DNA of 64,000 nucleotides, from positions 174,186-238,185 of the forward strand of contig DATLIY010000006.1 of the NCBI GenBank assembly GCA_035539175.1. The letters run 5' to 3'. Made by a program: the position numbers and the translations under genes. Under the pieces are notes generated by a model that had not been told where the DNA came from, did no database searches, and worked only from the letters and a program-made list of their open reading frames with translations. Below are positions 35,884 through 44,708 of the stretch, one piece after another (positions within the stretch are counted from its first letter, which is position 1; the number at the start of each line of letters is the position of its first letter). Source of the DNA: Acidisarcina sp. (lineage in GTDB: Bacteria > Acidobacteriota > Terriglobia > Terriglobales > Acidobacteriaceae).

Positions 35884-37005
35884 CTATTCAGAGACAACAG
35901 CTTTGACGAGGTTGCGGGGAGCATCCACGTTGATTCCACGATCGATCGCTGTGAAGTAGGCGAGTAACTGCAAAGGAACAACCTCGAGCATGGGGGCGAC
36001 GTGTTCCGGGCACTCAGGAATAAAAATCGTATGTTGGGCAAGAGACGGCACTACGTCATCACCCTCTGTTGCAATGGCGATGATTCTTGCGCCCTGCTGT
36101 TGCATATCCCGAAGCAACTGGACGGTCTTCTGATAACGGAGAAGGCTGTCGGTGGAATTGGAATCTCTGGTGGCAAGTGCGACAAGAACTGCGGACCGGC
36201 TGACCAGAGCATTGGGTCCATGTTTCAATTCCCCGGTAGGATAACCCTCTGCCTGTGCATAGGCAGACTCTTTGAGTTTGAGTGCACCTTCTCGAGCGAC
36301 GGGATAATGAATTCCCCGGCCCAGGAACAGATAAGTTTCAACTTGATCCAGCGTCTTTGTAAGAGCAGAGATCTGGCTCTCCCATGCAGGCAGAGCGTGC
36401 TGCAACAAGGAAGGAATCGTATCGAGGTGCTTGAGGTGCGACTCGATCGTTGCTGCAGTCATCCGTCCGCGAACACGGGCGGCGAAGAGTGCAAGCAGGT
36501 TCAAGACCAGAAGTTGCGTGGTAAAGCTCTTGGTGGCTGGCACAGCTTTTTCAATGCCTGCCTGGGTCGGCAGGGAACAATCCGCAAGCTGCGCCATTGG
36601 CGACTTCTGATGGTTTGTAATGGCGATGGCCAGAGTTCCGCGAACACGCGCCTCGCGAAGTGCCTGCAGCGTGTCGGCTGTTTCTCCTGACTGCGAAAGG
36701 ACAAGAAAGCAAGGAGACCGCACCGTCTGCGTAGATCGGTAGATGTATTCGCTGGCGTATTCCACATCTACTGGAAGGCCAGCGAAGTCTTCAATAAGAA
36801 TTTCGCCAACTAATCCAGCGTGTCTGCTGGAGCCGCTCGCCGCAATCACCATGGCATCTTTGCCAGCCAGGGCATTGAGTGCAGCAGAAAATCTCTCTGC
36901 CCGCAGCACATTCTCTTCTGCAAAAAAGTTGAGGGTACGCGCTATAGCTTCCGGTTGTTCATAGATCTCGCGCAGCATGGCATGGGGAAACAATCGTTCT
37001 TCCAC
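35884..37005 (-). CDS. SIS-domain glucosamine-6-phosphate deaminase/isomerase (NagB-II type)
   Basis: A 373-aa protein matching the isomerase half of GlmS without the N-terminal glutaminase domain. First SIS domain: AASGSSRHAG and LSQSGETADTL. Second SIS domain: GRGIHYPVAREGALKLKE and the GlmS signature EGYPTGELKHGPNALV. The C-terminus NVDAPRNLVKAV matches the GlmS end. Lone isomerase-domain proteins of this kind (NagB-II) convert glucosamine-6-phosphate to fructose-6-phosphate and ammonia. Last gene of the nanM-nanA-MFS-SIS operon, which fits the final step of sialic acid or GlcNAc breakdown. AgaS-like or FrlB-like specificity cannot be excluded. Confidence 0.85.
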   Translation of the reverse strand: MEERLFPHAMLREIYEQPEAIARTLNFFAEENVLRAERFSAALNALAGKDAMVIAASGSSRHAGLVGEILIEDFAGLPVDVEYASEYIYRSTQTVRSPCFLVLSQSGETADTLQALREARVRGTLAIAITNHQKSPMAQLADCSLPTQAGIEKAVPATKSFTTQLLVLNLLALFAARVRGRMTAATIESHLKHLDTIPSLLQHALPAWESQISALTKTLDQVETYLFLGRGIHYPVAREGALKLKESAYAQAEGYPTGELKHGPNALVSRSAVLVALATRDSNSTDSLLRYQKTVQLLRDMQQQGARIIAIATEGDDVVPSLAQHTIFIPECPEHVAPMLEVVPLQLLAYFTAIDRGINVDAPRNLVKAVVSE

Positions 37006-37039
37006 CTGGTTTCACTCCTATGTTTTAGATCTCGCATAC

Positions 37040-38296
37040 TTAAATCGAAGTAGGGGTCTCTGACGCCTGCAGCGCATGCGGATCGCAAGGACGAAGCCCT
37101 GTGACGCTCAGAGCAAAGAGGCAAATGGAACCCGCGACCATAAACGCGGCGGAAATCTCCAGAGCCGTCCCCAGGCCAACGCGGTCTTTGAGCATGCCGG
37201 CTGCCATTGCCATTACTCCACCACATACGCAGGAGGTGAAATTGAATATTCCATACGCCGTGGCTCGCAGACTTGCTGGAATGATCTGGCACAGCACAGG
37301 CATAAGGTTGCAATCGAAGAATCCGCGACCAATGCCGAAGCATACCAGGCAGGGAAGGAGCACCCACCACGAAGATGTACTGGCAGCCAGAAACAGTGCG
37401 GGTCCCGCTAGCATCAACCCGATTGCCTGTGTCCAGGCTCGTGCATGCCGGTTGGTGCGCGACCAGCCATCAGCAAGCCACCCACCACCGAGAATTCCTG
37501 CAAAGGATGCAGCCTGGATATAGAAGGTGGAAGAGAAGCCTGCCATCGTTAGGCTTACATGAAAGCGTTCGAACAGAAAAAGAGCCAACCAGGTGTAGAT
37601 GCACCAGAAGGCAATTGCCGCAAAACAATTTGCCACCACCAGCAGCAGGAATGAGCCATTGGATGCAAGCTCGCGGATCGCGTGCGTAAATGGGAGCATG
37701 CTGGCACTGTTTGTTTTGTTCTTCTGCTGCGTTGGTGAGTCTTTCAATCCGAGGAGTAATACGATGGAGTAGAGAACTCCGATGGTTCCGAGCACGTAGA
37801 AGACCCGATGCCAGCCATAGTGCTGCCCGATCCATCCACCTCCGACTCCACCCAGCGCGACACCGACGTAGAGGCCACTCTGGTGCAGGCCGATGGCTCG
37901 CGAACGCGTTGCTTCACCGTGGTAGTCGGCGATGAGAGCCAGCGCGGCGGGCAGATAGCACGCCTCACTGATTCCCATTAATGCCTGCGCGGTTAATAGT
38001 TGGGGATAGCTGTGTGCCAGGCCAACTAGAAAGGTTACGGCGGACCAGATCGCAAAACTGCCAAGAATGACATTACGCCTGTTGAACCGATCCGCCAGAT
38101 ATCCGCCGAACGGACTGACCGCCCCATACACCCATAAAAAGGCTGTACCCAGAAAACCCAACTGCATGCTCGTCACATGCAGATCGGTACGCAACAAGGG
38201 AAACAGCGAGAATATAACCTGTCGGTCCAGGTAGTTTAGGGCAGCCACTACCCACAGGAGTCCGACGACGATCCAGGGGTAGATTGATTTCTTCAT
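37040..38296 (-). CDS. MFS permease, probable sialic acid or amino sugar importer
   Basis: A 418-aa major facilitator superfamily protein with about 12 membrane segments. Family marks are present: LNYLDRQVIFSLFPLL in the first helix, the loop 2-3 motif GGYLADRFNRRNV and the matching motif GGGWLADGWSR in the second half. It belongs by appearance to the ACS/anion-cation symporter type that includes NanT-like and hexuronate transporters. It starts 2 bp after the lyase gene and is followed 34 bp later by the SIS gene. The substrate is inferred from the operon alone. Confidence 0.85.
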   Translation of the reverse strand: MKKSIYPWIVVGLLWVVAALNYLDRQVIFSLFPLLRTDLHVTSMQLGFLGTAFLWVYGAVSPFGGYLADRFNRRNVILGSFAIWSAVTFLVGLAHSYPQLLTAQALMGISEACYLPAALALIADYHGEATRSRAIGLHQSGLYVGVALGGVGGGWIGQHYGWHRVFYVLGTIGVLYSIVLLLGLKDSPTQQKNKTNSASMLPFTHAIRELASNGSFLLLVVANCFAAIAFWCIYTWLALFLFERFHVSLTMAGFSSTFYIQAASFAGILGGGWLADGWSRTNRHARAWTQAIGLMLAGPALFLAASTSSWWVLLPCLVCFGIGRGFFDCNLMPVLCQIIPASLRATAYGIFNFTSCVCGGVMAMAAGMLKDRVGLGTALEISAAFMVAGSICLFALSVTGLRPCDPHALQASETPTSI

Positions 38297-38298
38297 CG

Positions 38299-39213
38299 TT
38301 ACCTTGACATCGCTGGTAATGCCAGCAGCTTACGGCCGAGCTCGGTCTCTGCAACGCTTTCGCGCAGATCTTTCTGCTCGGCGAGTGTCAGGGAGCGACG
38401 TGGCAATATGCAGGTTCCACAGTCAATTCCGGTCCACAGCAGAATCTGCTTGACGACTGGGTGAATGGGGAACTTGAGTAGCACCTGAATAAATTCATTG
38501 ATCTTGTTCTGGACGAGGCGTGCCTCTTCCCATCGTCCTGCTGACGCATGCTGATAGAGCTCCACAAAGCTCTCTGGGATCAGGTTGTAGGTGCTCCCAA
38601 TTCCGCCACTCGCGCCCATGACAAGCCCAGAGAGTAACATCTCATCGCTTCCGTTGAATACTGCGGTTCCAGTCTGCCGTATAGACCACAGGCGAAAGAA
38701 ATCGGAGTCGGTGAACTTGAGTCCCATTACGTTTGGAATCGCACAAAGCTCTAGAATCTGCTCTGTCGTTCGAATGGCCGGCGACATGGAAGGGAAGTAG
38801 TAGATCATCAGCGGCAGTTCTGAAGCCTGAGCAATCGCCGTGTAGTAGCTCCGGATTTCCTCAAACGAATAGTTTCCTACCGGTGGCAGACTGCTTACCA
38901 GGTGAGCACCCGCCTTGGCCGCGTGCTTTGTCAGTGCAACTGCATCGTGAGTAGCAGGAGCGCCCACGTGAACAATGACTGTAGCTCCCTTGGGCGAACA
39001 CCGGACCGCAGACTCAGCCGCAATCTGTCTGTCGCTGAGCGATAGTTGAAATCCTTCACCTGTCTGGCCGCACACGTAGACGCCCTGAACCCCGGCTTGA
39101 TACACGCGCTCCAGTAACTTCTCGAAGGGCTTTACCTCAAATTCCCCTGCCGCATTGGCGGGAGTTACTAGCGCTGGGAAAATACCATGTAGCTCAGACA
39201 TTTGGGAGAACAC
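38299..39213 (-). CDS. nanA: N-acetylneuraminate lyase-like aldolase (DapA/NanA family)
   Basis: A 304-aa class I aldolase of the DHDPS/NAL family. GQTGEGFQLS is the carboxylate-binding loop (GxTGE), IYYFPSMS contains the catalytic Tyr, and MGLKFTDSDFF carries the Schiff-base Lys in the G-K-[TS] pattern, which is closer to NAL (GLKFTD) than to DapA. It would split Neu5Ac into ManNAc and pyruvate. A ribosome site TGGGAG is close to the start. It lies between the NanM-like gene and the MFS gene in one operon. Other keto-acid aldolases of the family remain possible but the context favours NanA. Confidence 0.87.
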   Translation of the reverse strand: MFSQMSELHGIFPALVTPANAAGEFEVKPFEKLLERVYQAGVQGVYVCGQTGEGFQLSLSDRQIAAESAVRCSPKGATVIVHVGAPATHDAVALTKHAAKAGAHLVSSLPPVGNYSFEEIRSYYTAIAQASELPLMIYYFPSMSPAIRTTEQILELCAIPNVMGLKFTDSDFFRLWSIRQTGTAVFNGSDEMLLSGLVMGASGGIGSTYNLIPESFVELYQHASAGRWEEARLVQNKINEFIQVLLKFPIHPVVKQILLWTGIDCGTCILPRRSLTLAEQKDLRESVAETELGRKLLALPAMSR

Positions 39214-39225
39214 TCCTTCTACCTA

Positions 39226-39237
39226 ATTAATATCAAT
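39226..39237. promoter_or_regulatory. ATTGATA-type site 1 (upstream of nanA)
   Basis: ATTAATATCAAT, reading ATTGATATTAAT on the other strand, lies in the 33-bp gap between the NanM-like and lyase genes. It shares the ATTGATA core with sites at 40295 and 43612. A candidate operator for the GntR regulator at 43622; inference only. Confidence 0.35.
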
Positions 39238-39246
39238 TTGAAATAT

Positions 39247-40287
39247 TTATTTATGAAAGCTTAGTTCCAGAACTCTATTGGAGCGGCTTCCTGGCCGGTC
39301 TTCGCCGCCCGGAATGACGATTCGTCCGTGCTTCCACACGCCCGCGCCGGTGGTCACGAGGCCCACTGGTAACTGTCCTGCGATGTCCCATGTCTTGGTG
39401 ATCGAGTTATAGCGCAATACGGTATGGCTGAATCCCGGATGTTTCTCTCCGGGCTTGAGCACGACACCTGCCATGTGTCCGTCATCTCCGCCAAGCAGCA
39501 GCACATTATTCTGCGCGTCACAAACGGCTGGTGCCGCGACGGAGGCAGCGGGCAAATCCGGAAGCCGCACCCATCCGTTCGTTGGGCTGAAGCTCCATGC
39601 CTGGCGCACGTAATGCCGCGTAAGAGTTCCTTCAGAGGATGGGGCGAGCGAGGCTCCCCCGAGAATATAGAGCTGATTCCGGCAGCCAGCCGCTGCGGCA
39701 AGAATTCGACCATCACCGGGCAGGGGAGCTTCTTCGTGCCAGCTAGATGTAGGATGTTCGTCCGCGTCGAGAGCAAGACTCCAAAGATGAGCACTGGCAG
39801 GGGAGTCTTTCGATTCCTGACCACCGAAGACGTAAACCCGGTCTCCTGCTATTGCCATCGAGAAGTTAATCATTGGAGTGGGCAGGTCCGGCCATCGCGT
39901 CAACTGATAGCCCTTCTTCTGATTTTCAAGGGCCCAGACGCTTCGTAACGCTTTAGCGTCGTCCAGACCGCCTGCCAGCACAAGTGAATGTTTAAGGGAT
40001 GCAGCACCACCATAAGCCAGAGGTTGCGGCAGACGCGCAACCTGCTGCCAGTGAGTCTGGTCTGGACTGAGAGCCAGTATGCGGTCATCAAATACTTTGA
40101 TGCCACCCTGGTCAGGAGGTGCTGTCCACCTTGATCCGCCTGCAACCACCATCACGTCGCCGACCGTCCCCACAAGCTGCCCGGCGATCGCTTCCGGAAG
40201 AGGAGGTAATTCATGAACCTGCATGATTCCGATAGAAAGGGCGAGAGCAGAGCTAAGTCCAGCTATCATCACAATGTGCTTTCCAGT
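39247..40287 (-). CDS. nanM: Kelch-repeat protein, probable sialic acid mutarotase (NanM-like)
   Basis: I place the start at GTG 40287, giving 346 aa that begin MTGKHIVMIAGLSSALAL, a signal peptide; the frame runs 27 codons further through an AT-rich promoter-like region. Kelch blade motifs repeat: VMVVAGGSRW, LVLAGGLDDAK, VYVFGGQES, LYILGGASLA, VLLLGGDDGH and IVIPGGEDRPGS, about six blades as in E. coli NanM. NanM speeds the alpha-to-beta change of released Neu5Ac in the periplasm. First gene of the minus-strand nan operon and divergent from the AGE epimerase gene. Confidence 0.85.
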   Translation of the reverse strand, partial: TGKHIVMIAGLSSALALSIGIMQVHELPPLPEAIAGQLVGTVGDVMVVAGGSRWTAPPDQGGIKVFDDRILALSPDQTHWQQVARLPQPLAYGGAASLKHSLVLAGGLDDAKALRSVWALENQKKGYQLTRWPDLPTPMINFSMAIAGDRVYVFGGQESKDSPASAHLWSLALDADEHPTSSWHEEAPLPGDGRILAAAAGCRNQLYILGGASLAPSSEGTLTRHYVRQAWSFSPTNGWVRLPDLPAASVAAPAVCDAQNNVLLLGGDDGHMAGVVLKPGEKHPGFSHTVLRYNSITKTWDIAGQLPVGLVTTGAGVWKHGRIVIPGGEDRPGSRSNRVLELSFHK

Positions 40288-40294
40288 CACGATT

Positions 40295-40311
40295 ATTGAT
40301 AATATACTATC
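40295..40311. promoter_or_regulatory. ATTGATA-type site 2 (divergent nanM/AGE promoter)
   Basis: ATTGATAATATACTATC contains the near-perfect dyad GATAATATACTATC (two mismatching positions). It is in the 115-bp region between divergent starts and could control both operons. Shares ATTGATA with the sites at 39226 and 43612. Confidence 0.45.
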
Positions 40312-40402
40312 GTCTAAATTGTCAACCACTACTTCGGGCCAGAAGAGCGCCGAGAGAAATACGTCCAAAGCTATTTTGCTTCAATAAGAAGCGGAAAGAT
40401 AA

Positions 40403-41590
40403 ATGGAGTCGAACAACATTATGTTTGAGAGTTACCGCGAGCGATATCGGAACGAATTGCTGGGATCGGTGGTGCCTTTTTGGCTGCACCACTCCATCGA
40501 TCGTGAGTATGGCGGGTACTTCACATGTCTCGATCGCGAGGGCGATGTATATGACACTCGAAAATACATCTGGCTGCAAGGCCGTGCGGTGTGGACATTG
40601 AGCAAACTCTATAACGATGTGGAGCGGCGGCAGGAGTGGCTGGAAGCGGCGGCACAAGGGGTAGAATTTCTGCGGCGCCACGCCTTTGATGACAAGGGCC
40701 GATGCTATTTCAGCCTGACACAAGATGGGCGTCCCGTCTCTTTCCAGAGAAAGCCGTTCGGAGCGGTCTTCATCGTAGCTGGTTTTCTTGAGTACTCCAA
40801 GGCAGTTGGAGATCCCGAACTTCGCCATGAAGCCATCGATTTGTTCTGGAAGATTAAGAGTTGGATCGAAGATCCCAGTCTTCTTGACCGCCCGTCTTTT
40901 GCGGGGCAGCCTGCCACCAGCAACCTTGCAGATGTGATGGTTCTGATGATGATGGTGCTTGAGTTGATGGCGGTGGATAACGATCCTCGTTATCCGGGCT
41001 TGCTGGCAGGCTATATCGCAGCAGCTCTCAAGCATCGTGAACCACGCCACAATGTTTTGCTCGAAAGGGTCAGTCCTGACGGAACTTTTCTGCTGGATTC
41101 GCCGGACGGCCGGTTATTGAATCCGGGGCACTCAATCGAGGTCACCTGGTTTCTTCTGAAAGCCCTCGAACGGCTGCCAGATTCGAAGTTGCAACGCGAG
41201 GTGCTCGGCATCCTGGAGAGTTCGCTGGAATTCGGCTGGGATAAAGAGTACGGGGGCCTCTTCTACTTCATGGATATTGAACAGCGTCCAACTCTGGCGT
41301 TGGAATCCACGATGAAACTATGGTGGCCACATACAGAGGCTTTATACGCTGTGATCCTTGCATATACACTCACGCGCGAGAGCCGGTGGCTCACTCATCT
41401 TGAGCGGCTCGATACCTATGCATTTCGCCATTTTCACGACCCCGTAGGTGGTGAGTGGTTTGGGTACTGTGATAGACAAGGAACGCCGACCAACCTTTGC
41501 AAAGGAAATAACTATAAAGGCTTCTTTCACGTTCCCCGCTTTCTCCTCTATAGCCTTCAGCAGATGGAGGCATTCGATCGCGCAAAATAG
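40403..41590 (+). CDS. AGE-family N-acylglucosamine 2-epimerase
   Basis: A 395-aa (alpha/alpha)6-barrel protein. The start has GCGGAAAG upstream. Family sequences include HHSIDREYGGYFTCLDREG near the N-terminus, KYIWLQGRAVWTLSKLYN, SIEVTWFLLKALE, AEWDKEYGG-type repeat (FGWDKEYGGLFYFMD), KLWWPHTEALYA and the C-terminal HDPVGGEWFGYCDRQG. AGE epimerases interconvert ManNAc and GlcNAc without phosphate. That fits the product of the neighbouring lyase and gives the Bacteroides-type route, where a hexokinase acts after epimerisation. First gene of the plus-strand pair with the sialidase. Confidence 0.88.
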   Translation: MESNNIMFESYRERYRNELLGSVVPFWLHHSIDREYGGYFTCLDREGDVYDTRKYIWLQGRAVWTLSKLYNDVERRQEWLEAAAQGVEFLRRHAFDDKGRCYFSLTQDGRPVSFQRKPFGAVFIVAGFLEYSKAVGDPELRHEAIDLFWKIKSWIEDPSLLDRPSFAGQPATSNLADVMVLMMMVLELMAVDNDPRYPGLLAGYIAAALKHREPRHNVLLERVSPDGTFLLDSPDGRLLNPGHSIEVTWFLLKALERLPDSKLQREVLGILESSLEFGWDKEYGGLFYFMDIEQRPTLALESTMKLWWPHTEALYAVILAYTLTRESRWLTHLERLDTYAFRHFHDPVGGEWFGYCDRQGTPTNLCKGNNYKGFFHVPRFLLYSLQQMEAFDRAK

Positions 41591-41684
41591 GGCGCTCTCG
41601 AGAAGAGAGATTCCAAGGTTGTAGATACGGCACTATGAGGTTTGTCACGCACGATTCACTTCAACAACGGAAGGTTAGACATTC

Positions 41685-42803
41685 TTGATTAAGCACAGAT
41701 TTAGCATTCTAGCGTTGTGGATGGCCATGCTGCCTATGGCTGCGTGGTCGTCGGACCGCAGCTTTTTTGCACAAGAAGATCTCTTTAACCAGGGGGAGAA
41801 CCATGTGCATACCTACCGCATTCCGGCCCTGCTGGAGACTCGCAAAGGAGTTCTCCTTGCGGTGGCCGATGCTCGTCCCGACGACAACCACGATTTGCCG
41901 GCTCACATCTCTCTGGTTATTCGGCGCAGCTTTAACCACGGTAAGGACTGGGAGCCGGCACATACTCTACAGGCTGTAAAGGAAGGCGGCGTAGGAGATT
42001 CCTCGCTGTTGTTGGATCGTTCGAATGGGCGTGTCTGGTGCTTCTTCAACTACGGGCCTCCGGGAATTGGATTTCACAATGCGTTGCCTGGCGCAGTAAC
42101 CGGGCCTACAACATTGCAACTGCATGCGATCTATAGCGATGATGATGGAGCTACATGGTCTGAGCCGGTAGATCTGACTCCTCAAGTGAAAGATCCTGCG
42201 TGGCAGGCGATGTTTGCAGCCTCCGGTACCGATATCCAGACAAGCACAGGACGCTTTCTCGTTCCTCTGGTGGTCCGGGACGGCCACCACGTCATCCATT
42301 CGGTCAATGCATATAGCGACGATCATGGAAAGACCTGGAAGGTGGGCGAGTTTATCGGCGTAGGTACGGATGAGAATCACAACGTGGAGCTGAAGGACGG
42401 CGTCATTCTGCAAAACATGCGGAGTGGCAAGACTCGTTCGATTGCCCGATCGCATGATGGAGGCGTGACCTTCGAACCAGTAACTCATGACCCAGCTCTC
42501 ATCGATGCGATCTGTAATGCGGGAATCACTCGATATCGGTTTGGGAAAACCGACGCGATTCTCTTTACCAATTCGGCCAGCAACGTACGTCGTGAGAATC
42601 TAACTGTAAAGGTAAGCTACGACGGTGGGCGAACCTGGCCCCTGTCGCGGACCATCAATGCCGGGCCCTCTGGTTATTCAACGGTGATACCTCTCAAAGA
42701 CGGCAACATTGGAGTCCTGTATGAGCGAGGAGAGGCGACTGAAGAAGAACGGATCACCTTTGCCCGCTTTAACCTTGCATGGGTAAAGGAAAAGCATAAA
42801 TAA
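41685..42803 (+). CDS. nanH: Secreted exo-alpha-sialidase (GH33)
   Basis: A 372-aa protein. The TTG start gives a signal peptide (MIKHRFSILALWMAMLPMAAWS) with GGAAGG about 11 bp upstream. It has the sialidase FRIP-like motif (YRIP, about residue 45), three clear Asp boxes (SDDDGATWS, SDDHGKTWK, SYDGGRTWP), one variant (SHDGGVTFE) and a degenerate one near the N-terminus. NHNVEL supplies a probable catalytic Glu and GPSGYSTV the nucleophile Tyr, with Arg residues of the triad in YRIP, NMRSGKTR and NVRREN. No carbohydrate-binding domain is attached. It would free terminal sialic acid outside the cell. Placed 94 bp after the epimerase gene. Confidence 0.9.
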   Translation: MIKHRFSILALWMAMLPMAAWSSDRSFFAQEDLFNQGENHVHTYRIPALLETRKGVLLAVADARPDDNHDLPAHISLVIRRSFNHGKDWEPAHTLQAVKEGGVGDSSLLLDRSNGRVWCFFNYGPPGIGFHNALPGAVTGPTTLQLHAIYSDDDGATWSEPVDLTPQVKDPAWQAMFAASGTDIQTSTGRFLVPLVVRDGHHVIHSVNAYSDDHGKTWKVGEFIGVGTDENHNVELKDGVILQNMRSGKTRSIARSHDGGVTFEPVTHDPALIDAICNAGITRYRFGKTDAILFTNSASNVRRENLTVKVSYDGGRTWPLSRTINAGPSGYSTVIPLKDGNIGVLYERGEATEEERITFARFNLAWVKEKHK

Positions 42804-42817
42804 GCGCTGGATCTGTC

Positions 42818-42863
42818 ATAAAAAGGGCAGTGGGTGGAGGACTCCACCCACTACCCTTTTTAT
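42818..42863. terminator. Strong bidirectional terminator between sialidase and GntR
   Basis: Arms ATAAAAAGGG-c-AGTGGGTGGAG and CTCCACCCACT-a-CCCTTTTTAT around a two-base loop; one mismatch only. A/T runs on both sides make it work for both converging genes. Confidence 0.9.
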
Positions 42864-42950
42864 GACTCTCTAGTGTCCTTAAAAAGTCGTGATGCCGGGC
42901 AGAGCGCTATCTGTTCTTTGAAGCAATGCAACGGCATCCGGAACGCGACT

Positions 42951-43622
42951 TCAATCAGCGATACTCGCAGGAATAAATAGATCGGGATCGAGATGATCCC
43001 GGATGCTCTTCGAAATCATCTTCGCGTCGTGCTTCCGGAGTGCATCCATCAATGGTTCGTGCGAAGCGGTGGCTAGCTTTTCATGTGCTGTGTGACGCTG
43101 CAGGCTGATGAAGGCATAGACAGAGACGCAAAGGCGATCCAGTGTCTTCTCCAGCAGCGGATTTCCCGAGGCCTTCCAAACGGCCTGGTGAAACTTGAGA
43201 TCTGCTTTTGCCACAGCAAAATGATCGTTCGCTCGGGCGGTCTTTTCTATATCGGCAAGTCGTTCGACGAGCTCGGCTTCGATCTCTGGCGTCAACCTTT
43301 TTGAGGCCAGACGAAAGGCGAGATCTTCCAGGTGCGAGCGTACCTCCAGCAGTTGCACCATCTCTGCACGAGTCAGTTTCGTGACATGAGTCCCCTTGTC
43401 CGCAATCCGAACAACAAGACCTAGATTTTCAAGACGCAGCAGGGCCTCACGCACGGGAACCTGGCTTACATGAAGCTGTTTTGCGAGACGAGCTTCGCGG
43501 AGTGGTGTTCCCGGGGGGAGTTCTCCGGACCATATCGCGGTACGAAGCTTATTGAAAACCTCTGAGGACTTGCTAACATTCCGAATTGGAGAGAAGGCAT
43601 GCATCGCAATAATTGATATCAT
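42951..43622 (-). CDS. GntR/FCD-family regulator, probable NanR analogue
   Basis: A 223-aa GntR regulator. The N-terminal winged helix reads EVFNKLRTAIWSGELPPGTPLREARLAKQLHVSQVPVREALLRLENLGLV. The C-terminal FCD helices keep the metal ligands: DLKFHQAVW, SHEPLMDAL and IRDHLDP. FCD members such as NanR, FadR and ExuR respond to acids or sugar acids, which fits the neighbouring nan genes. An ATTGATATCATAT site overlaps the first codons of the open frame, so translation may begin at the internal ATG 43604. Convergent with the sialidase gene. Confidence 0.87.
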   Translation of the reverse strand: MISIIAMHAFSPIRNVSKSSEVFNKLRTAIWSGELPPGTPLREARLAKQLHVSQVPVREALLRLENLGLVVRIADKGTHVTKLTRAEMVQLLEVRSHLEDLAFRLASKRLTPEIEAELVERLADIEKTARANDHFAVAKADLKFHQAVWKASGNPLLEKTLDRLCVSVYAFISLQRHTAHEKLATASHEPLMDALRKHDAKMISKSIRDHLDPDLFIPASIAD

Positions 43623-43624
43623 AT
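43612..43624. promoter_or_regulatory. ATTGATA-type site 3 (GntR gene start)
   Basis: ATTGATATCATAT overlaps the first possible start codon of the GntR gene at 43622-43620, containing the palindrome TGATATCA. It shares its core with the sites before nanA and in the nanM/AGE gap and could mediate autoregulation. Confidence 0.4.
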
Positions 43625-43717
43625 CGAACTCAAGAGCGGTTGACCAATAATCGATTATCTATCAGTATTTGACATTTACTTCCGGAACAGGGAATAACTT
43701 TCACGAGGAGACTCATA

Positions 43718-44107
43718 ATGAAGGCGTTTGAGCATACCGTGACCACCGAGAAGTCGTTCGATGAGACAGTCGCTGCGATCGAGAAGAAATCGGCAGAAAA
43801 GGGTTTTGGTGTCCTGCATACGCACGATGTGGCAGCAACACTGCGGGAAAAAGGTTTTGTGCGCGAGCCTTTGAAGATTATCGAAATCTGTAATGCTAAG
43901 TTCGCGAGTCAGGTACTTGAGAAGGACATCAAGATTTCCGTGATGTTACCCTGCCCGATCAGCGTCTATGTACAAGAGGGAAAAACACGTATCAGCACGC
44001 TTCTTCCCAGTGCTATTTCGCAGTTTTATCCCAATGCGCACATTGAGGATCTGGCAAACCAGGTCGAGGCAATTGTTCTACAAATCATTGAAGAGGGCCG
44101 GGCGTAG
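43718..44107 (+). CDS. DUF302 family protein
   Basis: A 129-aa protein with the DUF302 fold: an N-terminal FEHTVTTEKSFDETVAAIEKKSAEKGFGVL segment typical of the family, the core LKIIEICNAKFASQVLEKD (with the frequent ICNxxxA pattern) and MLPCPISVYVQEGKTRI. No signal peptide. TTCACGAGGAG provides a ribosome site about 8 bp before the ATG. DUF302 proteins are small dimers of unknown function, often near metal, sulfur or redox genes. It is divergent from the GntR gene and lies just before the copper-related region, but no operon is evident. Confidence 0.87.
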   Translation: MKAFEHTVTTEKSFDETVAAIEKKSAEKGFGVLHTHDVAATLREKGFVREPLKIIEICNAKFASQVLEKDIKISVMLPCPISVYVQEGKTRISTLLPSAISQFYPNAHIEDLANQVEAIVLQIIEEGRA

Positions 44108-44326
44108 CGCCAGCGCTTAGGACTTTCCATCTGGCACGTCCGCCGGCGTGGCCCGGTTGCGAGAGAGCGATAGAGCCTAAGTAGGGGCTATTGACGGAGC
44201 GAATCTCCTCCCATTGCTCCCACGTCACACTCCGCACCCGACCCGCGCCGGGAAGTTACAGCCGCGGTGGCCCTAATTGGATCAATCGGCCGCGGCGTTC
44301 TGTGTCCACCGATTCTAAAGACAAGG

Positions 44327-44659
44327 CTAGGATTTGCCGGCGGTGATTGATTTAACAAGGATCGTTGTCCCGTTTACCTGACCCTTGACCGTCGCTGTTT
44401 GTCCGGCGAATTTATCGAACGAGACATTTGTACCCTGAGCTTTGAGTGCATATACCTTGCCGTTGACTGCCAGGGCATATGTAGATCCATCCTTCACGCA
44501 GCGGCGCGTGCATTCGGCTGGGGTGACGTTCTGGATCATATGATGCATGCCGCACATAGAGTCAGTAACTACACCTTTTACCACGGTGTCGGATTGTGCA
44601 AATGCGGTCGCGGTCATAAGTGCGAGAGTGGACAGTAGCAACGATTTCGATAAGGGCAT
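44327..44659 (-). CDS. Small secreted Cys/Met/His motif protein
   Basis: A 110-aa protein with a signal peptide (LLLSTLALMTATAFA) and GGAGG about 7 bp before the start. The mature part is an OB-like small domain with VVTDSMCGMHHM and a later ECTRRCVKDGSTYAL, then beta strands ending KGQVNGTTILVKSI. The three Cys plus Met and His residues suggest metal or redox binding. Such DSMCG..H proteins recur in acidobacteria without a known function. It is 50 bp downstream of the lytic transglycosylase stop, possibly the last gene of the copper operon. Confidence 0.7.
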   Translation of the reverse strand: MPLSKSLLLSTLALMTATAFAQSDTVVKGVVTDSMCGMHHMIQNVTPAECTRRCVKDGSTYALAVNGKVYALKAQGTNVSFDKFAGQTATVKGQVNGTTILVKSITAGKS

Positions 44660-44708
44660 GGAACTTCCTCCTGTTTTGCTTGTGATTGTGGGTGCGGATT
44701 CATCTCAG

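Noticed and set aside
44108..44326. Minus-strand stretch reading VTWEQWEEIRSVNSPYLGSI between the DUF302 gene and the small secreted protein gene
   Set aside because: It looks somewhat protein-like but is short, without a start or stop context, and I recognise no family.
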